From positions 1 to 49,875 of the IMG/VR virus record IMGVR_UViG_3300005511_000008: a stretch of DNA of 49,875 nucleotides. The stretch is one strand, 5' to 3'. The stretch comes from a virus. Below, one piece after another: positions 1-8,330 of this stretch. Every line of letters begins with the position of its first letter. The stretch's first letter is position 1. A program made the translations under genes and the position numbers. Under the pieces are notes generated by a model. It was not told where the DNA came from. It saw only the letters and a program-made list of their open reading frames with translations, and did no database searches.

Positions 1-2
1 CC

Positions 3-44
3 GAAGAATATCAAAAACTCGTCAGTAAATTGATGGAGGACTGA
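3..44 (+). CDS. 3' end of an upstream phage gene (partial)
   Basis: An open frame enters from the left edge and stops with TGA at 42-44. The last 13 residues are rich in Glu, Lys and Asp and end Met-Glu-Asp. The stop lies directly before the GTG start of the tape measure gene, and that gene's GGAGGA ribosome site lies inside this frame. By position it could be the tail-assembly chaperone that usually precedes a tape measure gene, but too little is visible to name it. Confidence 0.55.
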   Translation, partial: EEYQKLVSKLMED

Positions 45-45
45 C

Positions 46-3000
46 GTGGCGATCAAAGATGTCGAACTCGTAATTCGCGCAAAAGCCGAAGCCGCGAAAG
101 CAGTTCAATCCGTCACCGAAGCCCTCAAAGACCTGACCGCTGTTCAGGATCAAGTCGGCACCAGCGCTTCCCGAACAGACGGTCTGCTCGGGAAGCTCGC
201 TACTGAATTCGGTAACCTCAACAAACAGATTTCAGGTCTCGGTGCGCTCAACACCGTGGCCGATAAGATGGATAAAGCCGCGAACGCTATCTCGCGGCTC
301 GAACAGAACGCGGCGAAGGCGGCATCTGACGCTGCGAAGCTGAGCGCCGAATACGACAAGGCGACAACTGCGGTTGCCGGCCTGGCCGCGCGATCTCAAG
401 AGTCGGTGAGCGCCTTCAACGCGCAAAAGCAAGCCGTCGCTGGCGCCAAGTCCGAACATGCCCTTCTCAATGCGCAGGTTCGCGACGCCGAGTCCAACTA
501 CGCACGACTGTATCGAGCGGTTCAAGCTGCGAAGGCGCCGAGTGATGCGTTGAAGCAGTCACTCCGCGAACAGCGCGACGCGTTGATGTCGCTCTACAGT
601 CAGCAGCAGTCGTCCTCCGCAAACGTCGCAGCCCAACAGGCCGCGCTCACGGCCGCGCGCAACACCGCTCGTGAGAACCGTGAAGCCACAAACGCCGCGA
701 TAGCGAACCAGGCCGTGTTGCAGGCTGCAACGGATCGCGCCGCCCAATCCGCCGCTCGTGAAGCCTCGGCGCTCGCGACCGCCCGCGCCGCCATGGCCGA
801 AATGTCCGGCGTTGCCAACGCAGCGGCAACCGCTCTCGGCGGCGTGGCTGTGAGCCAGGACCAGATCGCCGCGGCTGCCGCCCGTGCGGCAAACGATTTG
901 AAGAACGTTTCGGCCGCCCTCGATCGACAGCGCGGCTCCGCGGCTGCGCCCTCCACTGTCACCGGCCCCGCAGCGACAGCGACCGCCGCCTACCGGGCGC
1001 AGGTACAAGCGGTTCAGGACGCTAAGGCCGCCTATCAGGCTGCAAGCGCTGAGGCGACCCGCCTGGGCGCGGCCCTGCGGACAACGAGCCAGCCAACCCG
1101 CGAGCTCCAAACCTCGTTCCTACTGTCTCAGGAGGCCTCGCGAGCCGCTAGGCAGGCCTATTTCGATCAGGCCGTCGCCCTCAATCAGTTGCGGGGACAG
1201 TCGCAAGGGTCCTTTCTGGCCTTCAGCCAGGCTGCGAGCCAAATGGCGACGTCGACAGTGGCCGTGCGCTCCGCGGCGGTCGCCGGCACGGAATCCCTGC
1301 GCTCGATCGCCAGCGCGGCTACTCAGGCCGGCGCGGCTGCTGGATCTGCAACTGCCGGCACATTCTCGCTACGCGACGCCTGGGCCTCCCTGACCGGCGG
1401 CGGACGCGAGTCTCTCTCGATATTCCAACGCATTCGCGGCGAGCTCTTGTCGCTTGCCGTGGGCTATCTTGGCGTTCAGGCAGCGATCAGCCGGCTCGGC
1501 GACGTGGTGACGACCTTCCGGACGCTGGAAGCGGCACAGAACCGCCTCAGCGCGGTATTCCAGCAAGACAAGGGCAAGACTGCTACCGAGCTCGAATTCC
1601 TGGCGCGCACCGCCAATCGGCTCGGCTTCAGCTTCGGCACCCTGGCCGACGAGTACGGCAAGTTCTCGGTAGCCGCCAGTACCGCAAACTTCACGATCGG
1701 AGAAACTAGGAAGGTATTCCTCGCGGTAGCCGAAGCCGCTCGAGTCAACAAGCTTTCGACCTCTGAGACGGAAGGCGTGTTCCTGGCGCTGAGCCAGATG
1801 CTCTCGAAGGGCAAAATCCAGTCGGAAGAATTGCGGCGCCAACTCGGCAACCGTCTGACCGGTGCTTTCCAAATCATGGCCGATGCACTCGGCATGACGT
1901 CTGCCCAACTCGATAAGGCGATGCAGAAGGGCGAAGTTCTCGCCAACCAAAGCACACTGCTGAAGTTCGCCGACGAGCTCAATAAGCGTTTCGGCGCACA
2001 GCTTCCGGAAGCGCTGACCTCACTTACGACCGAACTCGGCCGGTTCGAGAGCACACAGTTCATGGCCCGGCTGCTTGTCGCCACCGGGGGGTTCACAGAC
2101 GCCCTGAAGTCGGCGCTGAAAACGCTGAACGATCTGGCTGCCCAAAAGAGCACGCAAGACTTCTTCCTCGGCCTCGGCGCAGCGATGGGTCGCGTCGTCG
2201 AAGGCGGCGTGGTTCTGATCACCAACTTCAAATCGATCGTGAGCGCGATCGAAGTGCTGATTGCAGTGAAGATCGGAGCCACGTTTGCAGCGTGGGCGTC
2301 GCAGGCAGGCTTATTTGCTTCCGCGATGACTGCGATGCGCTCCGCCGCTATTGCAGCCGCCGTGTCGATCGAGTTGATCGGTCCCGCTGCGACGGCGGGC
2401 ACTATCGCAATGGGCGTTCTGCAAGGCGCCGCAGCTACGCTTCGTGCCGGCATGCTTGCGCTGTGGACCGCGATCGGAGGTCCGGTCGGCATCATCGCAG
2501 CCGCAACCGTGTTCTTCGGTGGCAATCTTCTGTTCAAGTGGTTGACGAGCGTCGACTCCGCAACGTCGGCCATGAGCGAGCACAAGCGCATCGTCGGTGA
2601 AGTCGCGGCAGCCTACGAGGCCGCTAGCGATAAGACCGACGCCTGGTCGAAGCGGGTAAAGAACGCCTCGTCGGTGGACATTCTCAACAATTTTAAGCAG
2701 CTTCAGGAAGAGCTCGCGACAGCGAAGCAACGGATCATAAACGCGGCAACCATCGATCAACAGTACCTGCTCGGTAGGAGTTCGCAGCAAAAAGATATCG
2801 ACGCTCTGGTGTCCGCATTCGTGCGCGGCCAAAAATCCGCGACCGAACTGCGAAACGAAGTCGATCAGATTTTCAAGACAACCAATAACGACGACGTTCG
2901 CGCCTACGCCGAGAACGTCATAAAGGCTGCCACAGCGTACGACAGCTTCTCTGTCGCGCTGGGTAAGACTGCCGTCATCGTTCAAGAGATGGGCATCAAG

Positions 3001-4950
3001 GCAGATGGTCTCGACAAAGCCCTCGAACAAAACCGTCAATCGATGCGCTCCGTGGTCGGTGCGGTCGACCAGGCCGGTGTCGGATTCCGCGCGGTAAAGT
3101 TCGACGTGGACGCGTTCAAGAAGGCATTTGAGGAAGTTCAGAATGTTATTCCCTCGGTCGCTACGGCGCTCGCCAATCTGAAAATTCAAACCGATCTCAA
3201 CAAGAACTCTTGGGAGGCTTTCACTCAAGCCGTTCGGTCTGGCGATTTTTCGAAGATTAAGGATGTTCTCGACACTACGAGCCGTGCCCAGATCGCCGCG
3301 AAGAACACGGCCGACACCGCTTTCGAAAAAAGCCTTCCCACTAACAACGATGCGATCAACGAACGCATCATCATGATCGAAAGCGGCGGCGATCCGAACG
3401 CTCGTCCGCGCCGCAAGGATGGCACGCTGGCGTCGAGCGCGGTCGGTCTGGGACAATTTACCGAAGAGACCTGGTTGGGCCTGTTCGACAAGGTGTTCCC
3501 TGCCTTGGCGGACATCAGCGACGCGGTCAAACTCGGTTACCGGACCGACGCCGACATTTCGAAGCAAATGCTGGCTGCGCTGACCACGCAGAACCAGGCC
3601 GCATTGGTCAGGGCCGGCATAACTCCCGACGCAACAAACACCTATCTCGCGCACTTCCTGGGCTCGGGCGGCGCGATCAAAATGCTGCTCGCCAACCCGA
3701 ATGAACTGGCGTCGGCCATTGCGAGCAAGGAAGCTGTAAAAGCCAACCCGACCATCCTCGGTAACGGCAAAACCGTTCAAGATGTCATTGATTACGCTGC
3801 CCGCAAGATGGGCGGTGGCGGGGCGCTCAACTCCACAGGCCGCACCCAGGGCGAGGTCACCCAGGGCGCCGTTAATGACGTTGTTCGGCAGAACGAACAA
3901 GAGCTCGAAATCCAGCGCCTAAAGAACGAAGGGCTCGATCGCGAAGCCGTCATTCAGGCGAAGATTAACGAGCTCCAGAAAGACGGCACGGTCCTCACTC
4001 AAGAGCAGATCGCGAAGATCCGCGAGACCACGGGTGCGCTGTACGACCAGCAGAATCAACGAAATGCCGAAAAGCAGGCCTTGCAAGAAGCGCAGGGGCT
4101 CTACGCCCGTCAGAAGCAGCTCATTGAAGAAATCAAGCAGGCGACCGTTCAAGGCGACACGGGGCGCGTCGGCACGCTTCGCGCCGAACTGACCAACGTC
4201 AACAAGGAATTGACGGAGGCCGTACAGAAAGCCCTCGCACTCGCTCAGGCTCTCGGTGACAACAAGGCTATCGCACAACTCAATGCGATGACCGCGAGCA
4301 TTTCTAACATTGGCGTCGCGCTTAAATCGCAGGTCGCCACTGCGCAGCAGATCAGCACGTCGATTGCCAACGGTTTGACCACCGCGCTCATGTCGTCGGT
4401 GGAGGCGATTGGCCAGGCTGCGCAAGGCACTAAGAGTTGGGGCGACGCTTTGAAGGGGGTCGGCCAGGCGTTTCTGAAGTTCGCTGCCGACTTCCTGCGC
4501 CAGATCGCCGAGATGATCATTAAGGCCGCGATCCTCAAAGCACTGCAATCGAGCGGCATCGGCGGCGGCATCGCGGGCGGAATCAATTCGCTGTTCAGCA
4601 CCGCGCACACGGGCGGCATCGTGGGCGCTAGATCGACAACGCGCACGGCCCCGACCGCGTGGTGGAACAACGCTGTGCGCTACCATTCGGGCGGCATGGT
4701 CGGCCTAGCTCCCGACGAGCGCGCGATCATCGCCAAGGCCAACGAAGAAGTCCTGACCGAGACCGATCCGCGTCATCGGTTCAACCTCGGCAAGGACGCG
4801 GCACCCGCGGCGACTGCCAACATCAAGGTCGTCAACACGATTGATCCCGGCGAATTCATGAGCGCGGGCCTCAGCAGCCGCGTCGGCGAGCAAGCCTTCC
4901 TCAACATGATCTCGGCAAACCGCACTACTCTGAAGCAGTTGTTGGCATGA
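46..4950 (+). CDS. Tail tape measure protein with embedded lytic transglycosylase domain
   Basis: A 1634-aa protein that sets tail length and probably passes through the host envelope at DNA entry. Residues 1-430 are Ala/Gln-rich and predicted coiled coil. Roughly 485-690 resemble the conserved tape measure domain, and 730-850 hold several hydrophobic stretches. An SLT-type lysozyme domain starts near residue 1105 with the Glu-Ser-Gly-Gly signature (catalytic Glu about 1112), followed by a Gly-Leu-Gly-Gln-Phe segment. A second coiled coil and a Gly-rich C-terminus follow. The start is GTG at 46 behind GGAGGA. At about 0.15 nm per residue the length implies a tail near 250 nm, suggesting a siphovirus. 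The 3' end overlaps the next gene by 4 bp. The catalytic domain is closely related to that of the endolysin at 19396. Confidence 0.93.
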   Translation: MAIKDVELVIRAKAEAAKAVQSVTEALKDLTAVQDQVGTSASRTDGLLGKLATEFGNLNKQISGLGALNTVADKMDKAANAISRLEQNAAKAASDAAKLSAEYDKATTAVAGLAARSQESVSAFNAQKQAVAGAKSEHALLNAQVRDAESNYARLYRAVQAAKAPSDALKQSLREQRDALMSLYSQQQSSSANVAAQQAALTAARNTARENREATNAAIANQAVLQAATDRAAQSAAREASALATARAAMAEMSGVANAAATALGGVAVSQDQIAAAAARAANDLKNVSAALDRQRGSAAAPSTVTGPAATATAAYRAQVQAVQDAKAAYQAASAEATRLGAALRTTSQPTRELQTSFLLSQEASRAARQAYFDQAVALNQLRGQSQGSFLAFSQAASQMATSTVAVRSAAVAGTESLRSIASAATQAGAAAGSATAGTFSLRDAWASLTGGGRESLSIFQRIRGELLSLAVGYLGVQAAISRLGDVVTTFRTLEAAQNRLSAVFQQDKGKTATELEFLARTANRLGFSFGTLADEYGKFSVAASTANFTIGETRKVFLAVAEAARVNKLSTSETEGVFLALSQMLSKGKIQSEELRRQLGNRLTGAFQIMADALGMTSAQLDKAMQKGEVLANQSTLLKFADELNKRFGAQLPEALTSLTTELGRFESTQFMARLLVATGGFTDALKSALKTLNDLAAQKSTQDFFLGLGAAMGRVVEGGVVLITNFKSIVSAIEVLIAVKIGATFAAWASQAGLFASAMTAMRSAAIAAAVSIELIGPAATAGTIAMGVLQGAAATLRAGMLALWTAIGGPVGIIAAATVFFGGNLLFKWLTSVDSATSAMSEHKRIVGEVAAAYEAASDKTDAWSKRVKNASSVDILNNFKQLQEELATAKQRIINAATIDQQYLLGRSSQQKDIDALVSAFVRGQKSATELRNEVDQIFKTTNNDDVRAYAENVIKAATAYDSFSVALGKTAVIVQEMGIKADGLDKALEQNRQSMRSVVGAVDQAGVGFRAVKFDVDAFKKAFEEVQNVIPSVATALANLKIQTDLNKNSWEAFTQAVRSGDFSKIKDVLDTTSRAQIAAKNTADTAFEKSLPTNNDAINERIIMIESGGDPNARPRRKDGTLASSAVGLGQFTEETWLGLFDKVFPALADISDAVKLGYRTDADISKQMLAALTTQNQAALVRAGITPDATNTYLAHFLGSGGAIKMLLANPNELASAIASKEAVKANPTILGNGKTVQDVIDYAARKMGGGGALNSTGRTQGEVTQGAVNDVVRQNEQELEIQRLKNEGLDREAVIQAKINELQKDGTVLTQEQIAKIRETTGALYDQQNQRNAEKQALQEAQGLYARQKQLIEEIKQATVQGDTGRVGTLRAELTNVNKELTEAVQKALALAQALGDNKAIAQLNAMTASISNIGVALKSQVATAQQISTSIANGLTTALMSSVEAIGQAAQGTKSWGDALKGVGQAFLKFAADFLRQIAEMIIKAAILKALQSSGIGGGIAGGINSLFSTAHTGGIVGARSTTRTAPTAWWNNAVRYHSGGMVGLAPDERAIIAKANEEVLTETDPRHRFNLGKDAAPAATANIKVVNTIDPGEFMSAGLSSRVGEQAFLNMISANRTTLKQLLA

Positions 4951-7900
4951 GCCTGAAGTTCGCCAGAGATTTGCCGGCGAAGCCGTTCAATACGACGCTG
5001 CCGCGCTTCGATCCCAAGTTTTGGACGGTTGATTTCAACAAGGAAATGCTTGCAACGATCATCCCGCTCTCGGGCGACACGTTCAAGGTCTCCGCTCAGT
5101 TTCGCAGCAACGCTGACTTTATCGGCGTGAAGTGGCAATCAGAAGATCGCTTCGATCACGACTACTTCAAATACGCGACCGACAACGACTACACCGACAC
5201 GATCCTTGCGTTTCGGCACAATCCGACAAACCCTAATCAGTTCACCGCGACGATCGGGGATAGCTCCTTCGCGTGGACATATCGTCTGGTGCCTTATGCC
5301 CTGGTTGGCGGGGAATATGTGCCGCTCGATCCGCTGTTCAATACGGGGAGGAAATATCCCGCCAGCGTCATCAAGCCGGCGGTCGAGTGGACAAGCATTC
5401 CCGGCGGTCTCGTGCCGTATCACGGTCGCACCGATTACATCTTCATTCTCGACTTCGACGACCTCCGCATCCTCCACTTCTACACGGGGAGGCAGATCGA
5501 CGCGCGCGGCATTCTTGAAATCTCCTTCGACACACTGTCCGGATCGCACGGCCTCGGCGAAGCGACCAACGTTGAGTCCATAGTTCAGTTCGGCACTAAC
5601 TTAGTGCAACTCACGATGAGCAACGTCCGCATCGGTGCAAAACTGGTGCCGGGCGACAAGTTGCAAGTCGTCTATCGTACCGCGCTGCGATTGGCGGGCC
5701 CTCATCAGGAGGAATTCGAAGTCGTCTCTTCGAGTGGCTTTGGAACCGGCTCGCTTACAGCCATCTGCAAGGGGAACGTGCTCGGCGGCGCCTTCCTCGT
5801 CGCCGATGCCTTCTATGGTCGCTTCCTGAAATCGATCTGCCCGGTAGCGCTACAGGACCACGAATTCTACTTCGCTGATCTCAAATGCAGCGGAAACCGC
5901 ACGACCATCTTGAAGCGCAGCCAACCGCAGGCGCCGCATTCGCTGATGATGACGAGCGGCTTCGACGACTCCTATTCGACCTCTGGCGCGCGCCAGGTGG
6001 AAATGGTTCACGCGCTAGGCTATCGCGGATTCTGGAACGTCTATGTCGGGATGTCCCATTACTTCAATGCCAGGACCGTTTGGCTCGATAATGAGACCAA
6101 CACGCAGATCCCGGTGGGGAACGACACGGCACACCAGATCTTGTTCGCCGGCAGCGTCGGCGCCGCGGCGCACTTCACGATCGGCAATGTGCCCAACCGC
6201 GGTATCGATAAATTCAAGGCCGACCTGGGCGCCCACTACGGTATTCCCGGGGGGCTGTTCAGCGTGGTCAACGGCGCGGTGGCAAACTCGGTCGTCGATC
6301 GCGCGTGCTCACCTGACCCGAACGACGCCGAGGGTTGGTATTGGTGGGACCTTGAGAACAGCAAGCCGGGACCCGCTCTCGAATACTGCGTGCTGAAGGC
6401 CGGAAAAAGTGCGCTCACGGCCATTCTGTGGTCCGCTGGCGAGCTCGACGCTGCGGCGCTAGAATTTCCCGCCGGCCGCGTCCCTGCCCCTAGCTATACC
6501 CGCCACGAGGCCTGTCTGCGCGCGATCTTCGCCTATATGCGCGCGCAATGGGGCGATCTTCCCATCATCATCCAAGACGTCGCGTGGGGATGGCGCGCGG
6601 CCAGCTTGGCGGCACCTAACGGCCAGCCGATCTATTTGAACGCCACGGCCAATTCCTGGGGCGACGTCGTTTTCACCTGGTTGTCCCTGCGCTTTAGCCC
6701 TGTTGGCCGCACTTACACCGTCGAGATCATGCCGCCCGTCGGCGAGACGCCCGTGCGAACCATCGTGATCGCGGGAAATCAGATCGACGGCGGTCTCATC
6801 TATGCTGACTATCCCGTCGAGCTCAACGTCGTCGATTGGGGATTCGTGCCGAGCTTCCTACGATGGCGGGTCCGCGATGACCTCGGGAATCTATCCGCGG
6901 AATGGGCCAACTTCGTTCAGATTGACAACCCGGCGATCGTCAAGCGTACCGTGCTCTTTGGCGGTCAGTCCAACGCGTTCGGTCACTTCAGCGAACTCTC
7001 AGGCGCCACGAAGGCCGCCTATTCGGCGGGCACCTTCCGCCGTCGCCTGGCCGACCTGCTCGGGCTGCGCCACGTTCAGGTGATGCCGGTGAACGCGTCC
7101 CTGGGCTCGTCGGCGATCGACCGCCAGGCGGACGATGATCCGGTGCACGGGACGAACTATTGGTGGGACCTTGGCAACGCGAGCTACAATGTCAACGCGC
7201 CCGGCCCGCGCACAACGGCGCTGATCAGCATCGTCAACGCGCTGGGCGTGCCGGTGCATCACTTAATTTGGGCCCAGGGCGAGAACGACGTCGGCGCCAT
7301 GGACCCGATCGCAGCGCCTCGCTTCTCGACCCCTCAGCGCTTCAAAGACGCCACCTTGCGAGTGTTCGCGGCGATCTCCACGGCGGTCGGCAATCCGAAC
7401 TTGCCGATCTGGATTCAAACCATCGGCCGCGGCTGGTGGGGCAACACACCGCCTCCTGAGCCGGGCGAAGTCGCAGGCGTCTACTACAAAGCCGCGCGTG
7501 ATGTGCAGAAGGATCTCGCCGCCAATTCTCAGCAACTCCGGATTGGTTCGTGGCCGGCAGGTCTCGCGCGCAGTCAGAACTACATCAAGGAAGCCGGTAA
7601 CTTTGGCTGGATTCACTACAAGAGCGCAGTGTATCACGCGGCTGCCACCGAGCTCGCAGAGTCCATCTTCAACAACGTCGATCTCGTCACTTCGGCGCCG
7701 GCATGGACGAGCTACGCGCCACCGCTCAACCTCCGTGTGACCAAGAGCGGCGCGACGGGCGACATTACGATCGCCTGGGACGATCCGAGCGGCTACGGTC
7801 GCACCTACGGCAGCAATTACGGGACGCTCAACGATGCCGGTTGGCGCGTCACGTCGCTCCACGTTGGTACCGGCGCAGTGGCTCGCGTTTGGACGACGAG

Positions 7901-8330
7901 CGGTAGGTCGCAGGTCTACACACTTGCCGAACAAACCGCAGACTACGGCTTTGGTGCTTCGTTCTGGTCGGGCAGCGTGCAGAGCTACGACGCGGTCAAC
8001 GACATCCTCGGTCCCGCTGCGAACTTCTCTGGCCCCGTCACCACGACTGGCGGGCCGATGCCGACCGGGTTGTCTGCAACGCATTCGGGCAGCGACGTGA
8101 TCTACGCGTGGAACGGCACGCCTGGCGCGCAATGGCGCGTGCGCAACTACAACGTGGCGACCGGCGCAATGTTTTCGGAGACCGTCGTTACTTCGATGTC
8201 CTACAACTTCACCGCAGCCATGCAGGTCGCCCAATACGGCTTTGCCGTGAGCTTCGTGCATTACAAGGTTTCGGAATTCGGCGGCGGTGAATGGGGCGCC
8301 GAGGCTGACTTTAGCGGGTCTGTAACGTGA
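4947..8330 (+). CDS. Tail tip protein with tandem SGNH/SASA-type esterase-like domains
   Basis: A 1127-aa protein, ATGA-coupled to the tape measure gene, in the distal tail position. Residues 665-900 match the carbohydrate esterase (sialate O-acetylesterase-like, CE6/SASA) plan: Gly-Gln-Ser-Asn with nucleophile candidate Ser 675, then Trp-Ala-Gln-Gly-Glu-Asn-Asp (Glu 779, Asp 781) and a late His 890. The usual Asp three residues before that His is Gly here. Residues 330-560 look like a diverged first copy: Gly-Phe-Asp-Asp-Ser around Ser 342 and Trp-Ser-Ala-Gly-Glu-Leu-Asp around Glu 499. About residues 915-1127 look like two beta-sandwich (fibronectin III-like) repeats. A likely role is removing acetyl groups from surface polysaccharide during adsorption. 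The fold is inferred from motifs only. Confidence 0.72.
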   Translation: MSLKFARDLPAKPFNTTLPRFDPKFWTVDFNKEMLATIIPLSGDTFKVSAQFRSNADFIGVKWQSEDRFDHDYFKYATDNDYTDTILAFRHNPTNPNQFTATIGDSSFAWTYRLVPYALVGGEYVPLDPLFNTGRKYPASVIKPAVEWTSIPGGLVPYHGRTDYIFILDFDDLRILHFYTGRQIDARGILEISFDTLSGSHGLGEATNVESIVQFGTNLVQLTMSNVRIGAKLVPGDKLQVVYRTALRLAGPHQEEFEVVSSSGFGTGSLTAICKGNVLGGAFLVADAFYGRFLKSICPVALQDHEFYFADLKCSGNRTTILKRSQPQAPHSLMMTSGFDDSYSTSGARQVEMVHALGYRGFWNVYVGMSHYFNARTVWLDNETNTQIPVGNDTAHQILFAGSVGAAAHFTIGNVPNRGIDKFKADLGAHYGIPGGLFSVVNGAVANSVVDRACSPDPNDAEGWYWWDLENSKPGPALEYCVLKAGKSALTAILWSAGELDAAALEFPAGRVPAPSYTRHEACLRAIFAYMRAQWGDLPIIIQDVAWGWRAASLAAPNGQPIYLNATANSWGDVVFTWLSLRFSPVGRTYTVEIMPPVGETPVRTIVIAGNQIDGGLIYADYPVELNVVDWGFVPSFLRWRVRDDLGNLSAEWANFVQIDNPAIVKRTVLFGGQSNAFGHFSELSGATKAAYSAGTFRRRLADLLGLRHVQVMPVNASLGSSAIDRQADDDPVHGTNYWWDLGNASYNVNAPGPRTTALISIVNALGVPVHHLIWAQGENDVGAMDPIAAPRFSTPQRFKDATLRVFAAISTAVGNPNLPIWIQTIGRGWWGNTPPPEPGEVAGVYYKAARDVQKDLAANSQQLRIGSWPAGLARSQNYIKEAGNFGWIHYKSAVYHAAATELAESIFNNVDLVTSAPAWTSYAPPLNLRVTKSGATGDITIAWDDPSGYGRTYGSNYGTLNDAGWRVTSLHVGTGAVARVWTTSGRSQVYTLAEQTADYGFGASFWSGSVQSYDAVNDILGPAANFSGPVTTTGGPMPTGLSATHSGSDVIYAWNGTPGAQWRVRNYNVATGAMFSETVVTSMSYNFTAAMQVAQYGFAVSFVHYKVSEFGGGEWGAEADFSGSVT

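Noticed and set aside
2311-3900. A 529-aa open frame on the - strand
   Set aside because: It is antisense to the tape measure gene and its composition is that of a GC-rich shadow frame. There is no ribosome site and no recognisable domain.
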